Shown: piece by piece, positions 23,640 through 34,739 of the stretch
Layout of the letters: each line of letters begins with the position of its first letter
Position numbering within the stretch: position 1 is the stretch's first letter
Origin: Blasia pusilla
Lineage: Eukaryota > Marchantiophyta > Marchantiopsida > Blasiales
Length of the DNA stretch: 64,000 nucleotides
Direction: 5' to 3'
Assembly: GCA_050084515.1 (NCBI GenBank)
Contig: CM114272.1
Span: 28,148,001-28,212,000 of the forward strand
The notes under the pieces: model-generated
Databases searched by the model: none
Told to the model about the DNA's origin: nothing
What the model saw: only the letters and a program-made list of their open reading frames with translations
Position numbers and translations under genes: made by a program

Positions 23640-25351
23640 AAGACTGACTTGAGACTGGTCCAAGGGCTTGATGAGGAGAATGTGATATGAGTTGCAGAAG
23701 AACTCCTGCAATTGAGGATGCAATTGCGGCCAAAATCTACTTAAAAAATACGAAATGAAGACTTGATGGACCTGAAATCCTACTACGACAAATTGAAACG
23801 CAAAAAAGTGAATGTAGGCGCCATCTGCAAGTTCTTTTTCCCGGAGAGGGAGATCTCTATTGGGAGAAGTTGTCGAGATTGCTAGGAGAAGCTCATTTCG
23901 GATAAGGAATTGTGCGTCGATGATGCACAGATTCTCCTCAACATTCTGCTCGAGGAGAAGATGTATTTGAAGAAGCATCTCTCCTTTGGCACGCAAGCCA
24001 AATTCGGTGTTCCTCTTGATGAATTTTGTAGAACGTTGCGAGATTTGATGCGATTGCAGAGGGCCAAACGCCCAACAACTAACTTTCTTGTATCTACCCA
24101 CAAAAGTCATTAGTAGTTTTGATACAACCTCACCCGGATTTTTTCGGACTGTTATAAATTTGGCGGTGGAAGATGATGAGTGGGGTGTACGTTTTGACAT
24201 AGTATTTGTAAATATGGTTAGCGCTTCAAATGATTATGAGCGGCTTCATGTAGAAGAATTCAGGGAATATTTTTCCGAGTGGTCTCGTCTTAATGCAAGC
24301 AAAAGATTACTAGTGTTCTTTGCTGAGATCGAGATACTCGAGAATCTCCTTGTACAGTGAGATTTCTAATGACGGATCCAAAGAGATAGAGGATTAGGAG
24401 TGGAGGATGTCTCATGGTTGTTATAGCGGTATTTGTCAATGGTTTTGATGAGTCCACTCTGGACGAACAACTCGTTGCTATAAAGAGAGTACTTGGCGGA
24501 AAAGTTCTTCTCGCCTCCCTCAGCGACACAAGAGATATGATCAACGAGGAGTTTAGATTCTTTCAGACCCTCGGAGAGAATGAGTTTCAAATGGGTAACC
24601 TCGTGGAGATTTTCTCTGACTTATCAAAGGTTGGAGCGCGGAAGAATGCCATTATGGTAAATCCAGGTTTTCGCGTACTAGCGGCTTTAGTGGTGAGTTT
24701 CTCTTTCGGAACCTAAGTTCTGATCATAAATACATGCATTCAGCTTAAGTTCTTATTTGAAGATATGTACCAATTCCCCGAGCTGGTATCGTTACAGGTT
24801 TCGAGCATCAATTTCCAAGCATTGTGTCCGCAAGTGGATGGGGGAACATTGTCGGACTTCTGCCTGAAATTCGATCAATTCTTCAAGATCGATGCAAACC
24901 ATAGTCTTTTAAGGACTATCCCTACAGTGAAGTCCGAACTAGACTAGAAGGTGGCACATTCCGAAGGCAAAAAATAGATGGATACGCGCAATCGCAAAGG
25001 AGCAAAGGACCCGGACATGGAAGGAGAGTCAGAAGATGATGACGAATCAGAAGTAAGCTCTGGGATTTTGTGCCTTGAAGCATGCCAGACGTTTGTTTCT
25101 CTTCCCACTGCTATTCGATTCAAGGAGGCCCATTACTGATTTTGGTTGGTTTATGGCTGAGGACAATGGAGCCGCGGAGAGGGATGAGGGTGAGGGATCG
25201 GCTCCCCCAACTTTTGAAAGGGTGATATCACCTGATGTGTTGAACCCTCAAATTTTGACAGGGGAGACTAGTGCTCTAGCTATTCTTGGTTCGGCAAGAT
25301 ATTCCGCCACAACTATCCCCACATCGATGGGAGAAAATATCGTAAGTTTAA
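23640..25351 (+). pseudogene. Multi-exon coding remnant of unknown family
   Basis: Plus-strand protein-like sequence with in-frame stops. The first part (23.64-24.11 kb) has a heptad-like VAEELLQLRMQLR, DLMDLKSYYDKLKRKK, and ILLNILLEEKMYLKKHL, suggesting helical coiled-coil character. A second part (24.41-24.69 kb) includes LGGKVLLASLSDTRDM and GNLVEIFSDLSKVGARKNA. A GTGAGT donor near 24691 and an AG acceptor before 24764 join it to a third part (YQFPELVSLQV). A later piece (25.07-25.35 kb) ends at a GTAAGT donor. I recognise no domain. Position and strand suggest it is the upstream part of the same decayed unit as the FCP1-like sequence at 27.4-29.0 kb. Confidence 0.45.
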
Positions 25352-25671
25352 TTTAAGAATCTTGTTATGAAAAAACTTTATGCTTTTGAGTGGGACGATG
25401 ACTGTTACATATGGAATTCTAATCTAAGTATTCATCTGCAAAGCAATCATCGTCGATTGGTGGAAAATCACTTGGACTATTGGCGCTCACTCCCGAGAGA
25501 GAGAAGGATGACAAAGTGCTGAAGATCAAACGCTATCGTAAAAAACACCAACTACGTTGATAAATTTACATGATCCTCTATGATCCTCCTAATCCATGCA
25601 AATCCTTCCCGGTATTAGTTTCAAATTAATAATTTTTTTCTCATTATGTTGAGTGTCCACAGGGAGAAAAT

Positions 25672-26215
25672 GAAAGGGAGGGACTGCGTGGGACGGGGAA
25701 GCAGATTCCAACATCATCAGGCTTTCCTACTCCGGTGAGCAGACCAATTATTTTTTCCTATTCTGATTTCAGTTCCCCAGCCTCTTCTTGCACTGATGAT
25801 GAACTTAAGTTCTCATTATGTGGAGTATTTTGCCACTACACAAGAAAAAGAGGAGAGCGAGGGATTGCTTGGGACGGAAAAGTTGACTCTACCGTCATCG
25901 GAATCTCCTTTTGAGGGGAGCAACCCAATTAATCTTTCATATTATGTTTTCAGTTTCCCTGCCTCCTCTTGCACTAATGTAGAACTTAAGTTCTCATTAC
26001 GTCGAACATTTTGCCACTATAGAGAGAGAAGAGGAGAGCGAGGGATTGCTTGGGACGGAAAAGTTGACTCTACCGTCATCGGAATCTCCTTTTGAGGGGA
26101 GCAACCCAATTAATCTTTCATATTATGTTTTCAGTTTCCCTGCCTCCTCTTGCACTAATGTAGAACTTAAGTTCTCATTACGTCGAACATTTTGCCACTA
26201 CAGAGAGAGAAGAGG
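25672..26215 (+). repeat. Exon-plus-intron tandem triplication, period about 181 bp
   Basis: The word GAGAGCGAGGGATTGCTTGG starts at 25853, recurs at 26034 and in shortened form at 26215; an earlier diverged unit precedes 25853. Each unit joins a short coding-like segment (LGTEKLTLPSSESPFE) to an intron-like segment ending in a T-rich TTTTCAG. The two central units are almost identical over their whole length, so this duplication is much younger than the neighbouring arrays. A period of 181 is not a multiple of three, so units would only stay in frame after splicing. Confidence 0.8.
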
Positions 26216-26382
26216 AGAGCGAGGGACTGGAAAAGCAGACTCCATAGGGAGAAAAGGAGATTGAGGGACTCGAGGGTACAGAAAAGCTCACTACAACGTT
26301 ACCGACTTCTCTGAATCAAGTGAGAAACTAAAGTAGTGATTAACTCATCTAAAGTTCTCATTGTATTTAGGATCTCCACACT

Positions 26383-27078
26383 TTGAATTCAGAAAATAAG
26401 ACCTCATATTGTGATTTCATGCAGAAGTCACACAATGGAACGCGTAGTTGGTCGACGTCTGAGTGTTCAGCGGTTGGTGACTCGCAACTTAGAAAAGTAG
26501 TTAACACTATCCTTGGGAATGACTTAGCCACTTCACTCGAAATATCAGATTCTGATGACTATAGACATAATTTAACAATCAAATATGTAAATGCACAGAA
26601 AAATGGTACATCTCAAGTTCCACCTTGAGCTCTAGTGTCTACAAAGCATGCAACTTGGGCAAGAAGTACATCGCCGAAGAAAGCTGCTAGGCCACAATAT
26701 GAAGGGAGAACAAACACTGACATATCCAGGACACATAGAGTCATTGCGCCAAAGGCTTCTTTGGGAAATGTGGACCGAGAAAGAAACACAAAACGGATCC
26801 CATGTAGAACAGTATCAATGATAGTTGGAGACTCTAGCGGTTCAAACGCTTCTCCAAAAATTATAGCCGTGAAACCTTCAAATAAAAAGAAGCATAATAA
26901 CCCATTCCCAACACATGGAATATCTCGAGATAGTACTAGCCTAGGAACCAACATCGATCTGCGGACCTCGTCCTTGGTAAGACTCATTCAACATCTTTAC
27001 TATCGAGGGTTTCACACTGACTTTGATCATGCCGAAAGAGAGTTGAGATTACTAGCGGGTGGTGGTTCGATAAAGTAG
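26383..27078 (+). pseudogene. Basic, Ser/Thr-rich coding remnant of unknown family
   Basis: One plus-strand frame runs from 26383 to a TAG at 27078, broken only by a TGA at 26626. The protein-like product of about 230 residues is rich in Lys, Arg, Ser and Thr (for example SPKKAARPQ and PSNKKKHNN). It ends with a predicted helical LVRLIQHLYYRGFHTDFDHAERELRLL. No family is recognised. It lies between the exon triplication and the FCP1-like segment on the same strand, and may be an exon of the same unit. Confidence 0.4.
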
Positions 27079-27439
27079 AGCATGGAGGATAGAACCTCTT
27101 TGGAAATCATTAGGGAAATGAGTGCGGAAATTAGATCTCTAGATTTTAGCACCTAGGGGAGCTTGAAGTGACAGTCATTTTCATTCATATCTTAATCAGA
27201 ACTTCAGTTTCCATTCATTCCCCTGTGACTACCTTCTATCAATTGTAGTATGAAGTGTAAGGGTTTTGCCCTTGCATTCCTTCTGCACACAAGAGGTGCA
27301 ATAGTTAATGTAATGTTACTAGTCGGAGAGTTGAGGATTTCTATTTTTATGTTGTGTTTCATTTTCTCCTACAACCTTGCATCACCTTTGTATTTCTATA
27401 TGATTCTTTGGATTCTAATGAAAGAAATGTCTGATGCAG

Positions 27440-29225
27440 ACTAGGCCCAGATTTGGTAAAATCATGCTGCTTTTTGAACTGCACAAGATCTTGCTTTTTT
27501 GCCCAGCTTATCCAAACTCTAGCAACTTGAAAAGTATTAACATCAAACAAGGATGTGGAGATTTTCTCCATGTAGCCAGTGATTACTTTGCTGTGGGCTT
27601 GTGGACATGTAAGAATGAAGATAGTCTGGCCAAAATGGAGGCTCTAATTTTGGATCACTTACAAGAGAGGAATCTTCCTCCGGTTAGGTTCACTTTGGTT
27701 TGTGCAAATGACGGTCCGTGTGGAGGTTGAGCGGCTCCATTAAAACTACTGAACTATTTTGACGAGACAAAAAGATATTGGCTGGATTTGGACAGCCAAC
27801 AACAGATTTTGTTTTTTGAGATTTAAAAAAATAAAATAAGAACCACCACGATAGTGTACAACATCTCGTGAAGGTGCCAAAATGGAAGGCATCATCATCA
27901 AAAGATAATTTTCTCATGACAATGTTGACATATTATGTCGAATTGCTGTGGCTCAGCATATCCAATGGCCCCTTCCAGACTCCATGGGAGTTCATCCCAC
28001 AGTGCGATTTGCCCTCTTATTGTAGGAAGATAGTGTGAATTTCTACCCATTGTGTAACAGTCTTAATCAATCTTACACCTGTACATTTGGGATTGTTCCT
28101 AATACTAAAGTGTTTCGTGCAGCCTGGTGATTACCGACGCTACTATGAACCAAAGGAGCCTACTATGAGTCAAAATATTGGACACCGAACTTCAGGCATA
28201 AAGGTAAGCACTGACATTATGATAGATCAATGAATGAATATTGCCTGATGGAACTATTGTTCTAATTCCCTCTTTGAGAGGCTAATATCTTGCATCGGTT
28301 GGTGGATAGGAGAAATCCCTTAGGCCTCTTTTTATCTTAAAAATCGACAGAGTTATATTCTGAATTATGGACAGGGTTAGCAAATCGTATCCCCTCGGTC
28401 TTAGGGGAAACAATGCCTTCATGTCGGGAGATGGACGGGTTGTATTTGTCCTCCCCTACGTCACAATACTAACTGACATGATAGAGAGAGAATATGATTA
28501 TGGGTTTTGGACCACGATGAATAGGGAAGATGCACTTGAAATGCTTGAGAGGCTAGCAGATTCCAACTATTTGTTTGTATCTTTCGTCAAGAAGGCGAAA
28601 TTTTTCTAGTTTCTATGGGATTGCTCTGTCTGAAAAGGGACAAAGGGTTTCTCGAAGTATGTGAAAGATCTGCGGTTCTTTTATATTGTTAGAGAGTTTA
28701 GAAACTTCTTCTGCCCAAAGAATACAGTCCTAGTGGATATTGGGATCAATTCCCTCCTTTTGAATGATCCAAATAGCGTTATAGCCCTTCCGGAATTTAA
28801 TATACTTCTAGGACCCCGAGACGAAGAAAATCATTGCGAGGCCAGTACTATTCTCTCTTACATTCTGATAATGAAAGAGAGTTTCTTGGATGGGATGAGT
28901 GTTAGTCATTTTATTAGTACTAGGCGGATTGGTTTTCCAAAGGCACATTCTACTCGCGGTAATGGTAAATGTCTTCTCCATGCAATCGAGCAAAAGCTAA
29001 AGGCCTCGGTCTTATTCCAGAATGTACCTAGATAGCTAACTAGGAAAATAGTCAAGGAATGTCCAAGAGTGGAGATCGCCGTAGATGTCATCTTCGGCAG
29101 CGTGGATCACATATCAGTGGAAGCTGCTAGGCCAGCATGCAGTATCAATGCCTTCCTTATTGCCAGGTGGTGTTTGGAGTATCCTATAGAGAAATATCTC
29201 CCGACTGGAGTTCTCGACCACATCC
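27440..29225 (+). pseudogene. FCP1/NIF-type HAD phosphatase-like domain(s), decayed, copy 1
   Basis: Two successive segments recall the FCP1-homology (NLI-interacting factor) fold of CTD phosphatases. Segment 1 (27.46-27.73 kb) reads KIMLLFELHKILLF, CGDFLHVASDYFAVGLWTCKNED. Segment 2 (28.31-29.03 kb) reads FILKIDRVIF, DYGFWTTMNREDALEMLERL, FLWDCSV-KGT, then KNTVLVDIGINSLLLNDPN, the counterpart of the family's 'LLVDDSP.K.L.NP.N' motif. The catalytic DxDx(T/V) is lost in both (FELHK; KIDR), and segment 2 has stops at 28607 and 28633 in one frame. Between them, KDNFLMTMLTYYVELL is shared with copy 2. At the end, RVEIAVDVIFGSVD and CSINAFLIARWCLE match 45.6-45.75 kb. Coding stops where the 207-bp array begins. 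A pseudo-phosphatase role before decay is possible. Confidence 0.5.
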
Positions 29226-30480
29226 TCGATTGGAACTATAGTTCTGAATGGCCTGCTCCTTAGGGCCCAATAGGTCGGAGGACATTGAAGAATCAAAACC
29301 TTAGTTCTAATTGTATCCTAGACTTCCGCGCCCGTTGAAAGTTATTTGGAGCCAAACTTGGACTTAGTCCAATTGGATCCTAAGATCCAATTGTGGTGTA
29401 GAAGGCGTCCGGTAAAGGGAAATCCCTTCTCTCGATTGGAACTATAGTTCTGAATGGCCTCCTCTTTGCATCCCAATTATGTCGGCAACAAGTGTGGAAT
29501 CGAAACCTTAGTTTTGATTGTGTCCCAAACTGCCGCGCCCGCTGAAGATCATTTGGAGCCAAACCTAGTCTGAGTCCAATTGGATCCTAAGATCCAATTT
29601 TGGACGTAGAAGGCATATGCTAAAGGAAAATCCCCATCCTCGATTGGAACTATAGTTTTGAATGGCTTGCTCCTTACATCCCAATAGGTCGGCGGAAATT
29701 GGAGAATCCAAACCTTTGTTCAGATTATGTCCCAGACTGCCGCGCCTGCAAAAGGTCATTTGGAGCCAAACTTAGTCGGAGTCCAAAAGGATCCTAAGAT
29801 CCCATTCCGGTTGTAGAAGGCATCCGGTAGAGGGAAATTCCCATCCTCGATTGGAAGTGTAGTTCCGAATGGCCTCATCCTTGCTCCCAATAGGTCGGAA
29901 AAAAATGTAGAATCGGAACGTAGGTTTTGGTTATCCAATTGGAACCGAAGATCCAATTGCTGCCCCAGAAGCCTCCGGTAATATTAAATCCCAGTTTTCA
30001 ATTAGAACTATGGATCCGAATAGCCTGCTCCTTACATCCCAATAGGTCGGAAAAAAATGTAGAATCGGAACCCTAGTTCTGATTGTGTCCTAAACTTCCG
30101 CGACTGTTGAACGTCATTTGGAGCCAAACTTAGTATGAGTCCAATTGGATCCTAAGATCCAATTCTGGCCATAGAAAGCGTCTGGTAAAGGGAAATCCCT
30201 ATCCTCAGTTGGAATTTTAGTTCCGAAGGGCCTACTCCCAAGATCCCAATGGGTGGGCAACAAATATAGTTCCAAGCTCATTTGGAACTAGATTTCCGAT
30301 TGCTTTTTCTTGGCACTCAGTTGGAGCTTCTCGGGGGCCAAACCAACACATTGCGCTATCAACTTCACGGCTATCTCGACCGATAGAAACTAAATACTTC
30401 TGAGTTCATTTGGAACTAGAGTTCCAAACGCCATTCAATAACCTTCTAGTGGAACAATAGTTCCAAATGCCGTAGAACTG
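29226..30480. repeat. Tandem array, period about 207 bp, palindrome-bearing
   Basis: The anchor GATTGGAACTATAGTTCTGA and variants starts at 29228, 29434, 29642, 29849, 30000 and 30208, giving steps of 206, 208, 207, 151 and 208; one unit is short by about 56 bases. Each unit also has GTCCAATTGGATCCTAAGATCC, itself near-palindromic. The array continues in degraded form to about 30.48 kb. It starts directly inside the coding remnant of copy 1. Confidence 0.88.
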
Positions 30481-31029
30481 TCAGTAGGATGTATTCCAAA
30501 GCCCAAACAGCTCCTTCAGCGGGCAGTAGTAGGTCTACCGGTAGTAGGACTTTATAGATTCTTGCCGGTTGGGGAGAAATGGGGTTGGGGTGGAGGGTCC
30601 ATGAGGCCAAGATTATTTGTTTCTTTACTTGAGAATGCTTTGGAATTGGGTCTTAAGCTCCAATTTGGCTGACGAATGCACAAACCTTGGCAAAGTCCGC
30701 ATTCAATCGTCCGCCATCTCCTTTACTGGGAAGTCACGAAATAAATTAGTTTATGTTGCAAATATTGCTATGACGGGTGTACGATGACTTTAACCACATC
30801 ACACGCTAGCCTTCGCTCTCCCAAGATGTCCAAAGAAATGAAAAAAATAAACACTGTCAACATCATTCTTAACGTTTTAACTTCAAGATCATACTATATA
30901 GATTGTTGGCGACTAAGAGAGACTTAATTGGTTGCAAAAGATCTTGAATATATGGTCATATTTAAATGGAATTAAGTCCTTATTTTACTTGTAAGCATGA
31001 CTTCAAGAAAGTCGAAAACCCAGAAATAT
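30481..31029. other. No gene recognised
   Basis: Mixed, AT-rich sequence between two tandem arrays, with no coding similarity. Confidence 0.4.
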
Positions 31030-31870
31030 TTTAATTCATCAAGAATGCATAAATTGGTGTTTTTTTTTCTCTTTCCCAAACTAAAGATTAAGATCTAGAA
31101 TGATCTTTGCAATTTTAGACTAAGTCTCTAATAGGCCAAACATTGATTTTCCATGAAATTTTGCAATGTTTCTCAAAATAGTCCTATAAAAAATTGGAAA
31201 AAGCTTTAGGGCAAGAGCATATACTTGGAAAAAATGAGAAATACACAAGTTCTTTTTCTTTCTCAAATTTATCAATTCTACCAAGGTCTATAATGACTTT
31301 TGAATTTTTGGACTTTGGGTTGAACATTCATTTTCCAAGAGATTTTGAAAGGCTTTTGGAAACACTCATATAATAAATTTAAAAAAGTTCCAGGGCAAGA
31401 GCATATACTTGGAGAAAGATGGAAAATACACAAGAGATTTAATTAGAAAATGGAATCAGCAAGGTCTAGATTTCCCTTTGTATTTTTGGAATCTGGGTCG
31501 ATCATTTGTTTGCCATAAAATTGTGCAAGATTTTTGGAAACATTCCTATTAAAAAGTTGACAAAGTTTTAGGGCAAGAGCATGTACTTGGAGAAAAAATA
31601 AAAATTCACAAGTTCTATAGTTTTAGAAAATTGAATCACCAAAGTCTAAAATGATCTTTACATTTTTTGACCTTGAGTTAAACATCCCTTTGCCATAAAA
31701 TTATGCAGATCTTTTGGATAAGAACATGAAAGAAATTGAAAAAAGTTTTATGGCAAGAGCATACATACACTTGGAAAAAATGAAAAATACTCAAGTCTTT
31801 ATTTCTTAGTAAATTGAATCACCAAGGTCTAGAATAACCTTTGTATTGTTGGAGTTTGGGTTAGATGTCC
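31030..31870. repeat. Tandem array, period about 180 bp, AT-rich
   Basis: The anchor AGGGCAAGAGCATATACTTG starts at 31208, 31392, 31570 and 31750, giving steps of 184, 178 and 180, with an additional degraded unit on the left. Units also share TTGAATCACCAAGGTCTA and TTTTTGGAMWYTGGGT. It lacks the GGAACTATAGTTCC-type words of the other arrays and is a different family. The monomer length is in the range of nucleosome-sized plant satellites, but there are only about five units. Confidence 0.82.
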
Positions 31871-34739
31871 ATTATAGAAATGAGGATTCTTTGCACACTT
31901 GAAAACGACCATACATATGTTATAAAGGCAAGGACAAACTCAATGGTTATCCTCATGATTTTCATTCTACCATAATGAATACAATGGACCAATCCCCAAA
32001 ACCTAAATAGAATCCTCCATCTCTTCCTCCAACACAAAGATTCTCGTTGTGTTTTGTGATAGAAATTTTGAAGTGTTGGTAACCGAATCATTGCCTATAG
32101 GATTCGCCAACAACATACTAGAAGTCCTACAATAAACCATAGGATTTACTTTAGCCTTGTGTATGGAACTAAGGTTGTACATAGAAAAAAATTGTGTTTG
32201 CAAACTTGAGTCCATTCCTAGGATGGATATATCTGTGTGGGCCCCGATTCCCGATTTCCATCGCCTGTACCTGATCGCGCCCTACCCACAATGTAGAATT
32301 GAGCGCTCAACCCGCACCAGAGTCCAACAACTTGTCGCATGATATTACTACCCATTTTGTAGCCCGCACTGAGCTTGGCTACCCTTACGATGAATGTCCC
32401 ACATCGGCGCCTAGTACCAAAATTTGGCGCCCCACCCTAGCTCCAGCACCCCTACGCGGCCCCTAGTTGGTGCTTGGTGGCAGGGTGTGGCGTTGTTGCT
32501 CAGTTTTCTCATGCCGAAGTTATTTTTCCAAGTGCAAGATGCCTAGTGCTAAAAAAAAAAACTCAAAGGAAAATTCTTTTGGAAATGTTTTGATTTTTTT
32601 TGAAAATTTGACTCCGAAAATTCATAAAATAAATTTCAATCGAACCTCGGGCACATCCTCAATCATAAGTGCCCAACATACCTTCTTACGAGGCCATATA
32701 TCCCTCCCCAAACCCCACAATTTTTTGTACCTAGCACTTAATCACGCAGCCTCCAATTCACCGTAATTTTTTTCTTGAGCTCGAATTTACAGGAAGAGAA
32801 AACGAAATTTTCTGAAAATTTTAATTTCCAAAATTCACGTTTGGTTTTGTCTGAACCTTGTTCACACCTTTGCATGACACGCGATAAGTATGAAAGCATT
32901 ACCAAGAGAAACATTGGAGATAAGATTTTCTTCCACAAGCTTAACTCTTGATCTTAGTAGATATTAATTTTCTATCCATCCTTCTTTTGCTATGATAAAG
33001 CACAAGATCAAAATTTATAGAAGGCTAGAATTTATGTTTCTACATACTAGTTAGCATGCTTGTGTTACACTTGAAACGGGTCATTTTTATTAAACCTGTG
33101 CAGAAATAACCTTCCACTTCCTTTCCCCAAAGAATAACTCCCACTTTTCTTTCACAGGAGTAGTAATACCCCACTCCTCCATCAAGATTAAAATGCTTCC
33201 CTATTCCTCCATAAAAATGGCCCACACTCTTCATTAATTAAATCACTTCCCCTCTCCCAAAATTTTAATTCATTAATTGAGATAGAAAAGAGCTTTTTAA
33301 ATAATAATAATTTTTTTAAAGATAAATTTAAATGAAAAACTAGAATCTCAAAAAGACATTTACCTCTTTTACATCATCAGTTTATTTTTTATTTTATAAA
33401 TTAAAATTAAAATTTCAAAATTTAGGAAAATACTTTCAATTTCAAGTTAATTTTGGAAGGGAAATTCATATTACTTTAGAAATATGTCATTTAATCTCCT
33501 TGTCAAGCTTTAATTGTGAGGGATTTTTTACGAATATTTTGAGACAAAATTTGGATCAAAATGACTGAATTTTTTTACTAATTGAGAAACTTTGAAGACC
33601 CCCATCAAATTCGTCTATGAATTCATGATTTTTAAAAATTTTACCGTGTAACAAGCATAAAACAAGAATGAGCAAGGTTTTCATAATAATTAATTATTTA
33701 TAATTAACTCAAATTAAAAAAATTTGCCCCATGAAATCTTCTAGAGTCTCTTTCAATTTTTTAATCTTTCCTCATTTGAAAATTTCAAAGTCTTTTTTCA
33801 AGGTTCATGCAAACGAAATTCAAAGTTTAGTTTTGAGGGGAAATTAATTTTTATTTTGGGAAAAAATGAAAAGGATAATAGGACACTAATGAGACAAGAA
33901 TTATTCTTCAAAATAAAGGAAGAAATTTCATTTCTATTTTATTTTTAGCTTTCAAGTTAGATTGGGGGGGAATTTACTCCCTCTTTAGGGAAAAAAACTC
34001 ATCAAAATAAAATTTTTTATTTTATTTACTGAAAGACGAGTATTGGAAAAGGGACAAATTATTTTTTCAAAATTAATGGAGGAAAATCTATAAAAAAATT
34101 TCTTGAGCCAAGTTAAATGTTTTATGAAAATACTCAACCTTTTTTTAAATAAAAAATTATTTATCATGTGTCCTCTATGTGAATCATCTTCCATATGTGA
34201 ATTTTTTCATTCCCAATCATCTCTAGGCAAGGTTACTAGTAGGTAAGGTTGGCAACGCATTACATATATAATTATTTATTCACATGGAATCATTTCTCTT
34301 CTTAATAGCCAGTACAAGAATCACAATTTCTCTTTAAAAATCTAGAGCTCAATTTTTATTACAGAGGAACGACAGAAAAATAATTTACACTCATAATTTT
34401 GAATAAAATAAAAATATGTACGATTTCTGAAGACATTTTTTGTCATTTAGACTCTTACATGTAATAATTTAATAATATATTCCCTTTTAAGGTCAAGGCC
34501 GCACACTCGTTCCAGATAAAATTATTAAAAAAAATTTAAAGGCTATCACGATGCCTAGTGATTCTAAAGTCGTATTTTGTCCTACTGCCATGCATGTGGT
34601 AAAGCGCTATTGCGCACCAAGGCTCCAAGCAGCTGCAGTTCCACTATCCAACCAACGTCTAGTGTGGTATCTATTAGCAGTCACGTAAGAAAAGGTTATG
34701 CCACGTGTCCGGAAGACACGTGTAGCCAGGATAAGACAT
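31871..34739. other. No gene recognised; AT-rich flank downstream of the phosphatase gene
   Basis: Strongly AT-rich from 32.9 to 34.5 kb, with long A or T runs and no coding sequence. At 32.17-32.26 kb the order GGTTGTACA...GAGTCCATTCCTAGGATGGATAT...GTGGGCCCC resembles a short, rearranged copy of the small repeat at 4.05 and 54.8 kb. GTCCCACATCGG near 32.4 kb is a word often met at plant retroelement LTR ends. The 3' untranslated region of the phosphatase should lie in 34.4-34.74 kb. Confidence 0.4.

Noticed and set aside
23415-24200. 261-codon minus-strand frame, the longest in the window
   Set aside because: The plus strand reads a more protein-like sequence over the same bases, with coiled-coil segments and splice sites continuing into the next exon; the minus frame appears to be a shadow.
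27440-29225. Functional host CTD phosphatase
   Set aside because: Catalytic aspartates are replaced and in-frame stops are present in both copies.
22381-30480. CRISPR array reading of the regular repeats
   Set aside because: Repeats are long, diverged, head-to-tail units without short unique spacers, and the genome is a plant's.
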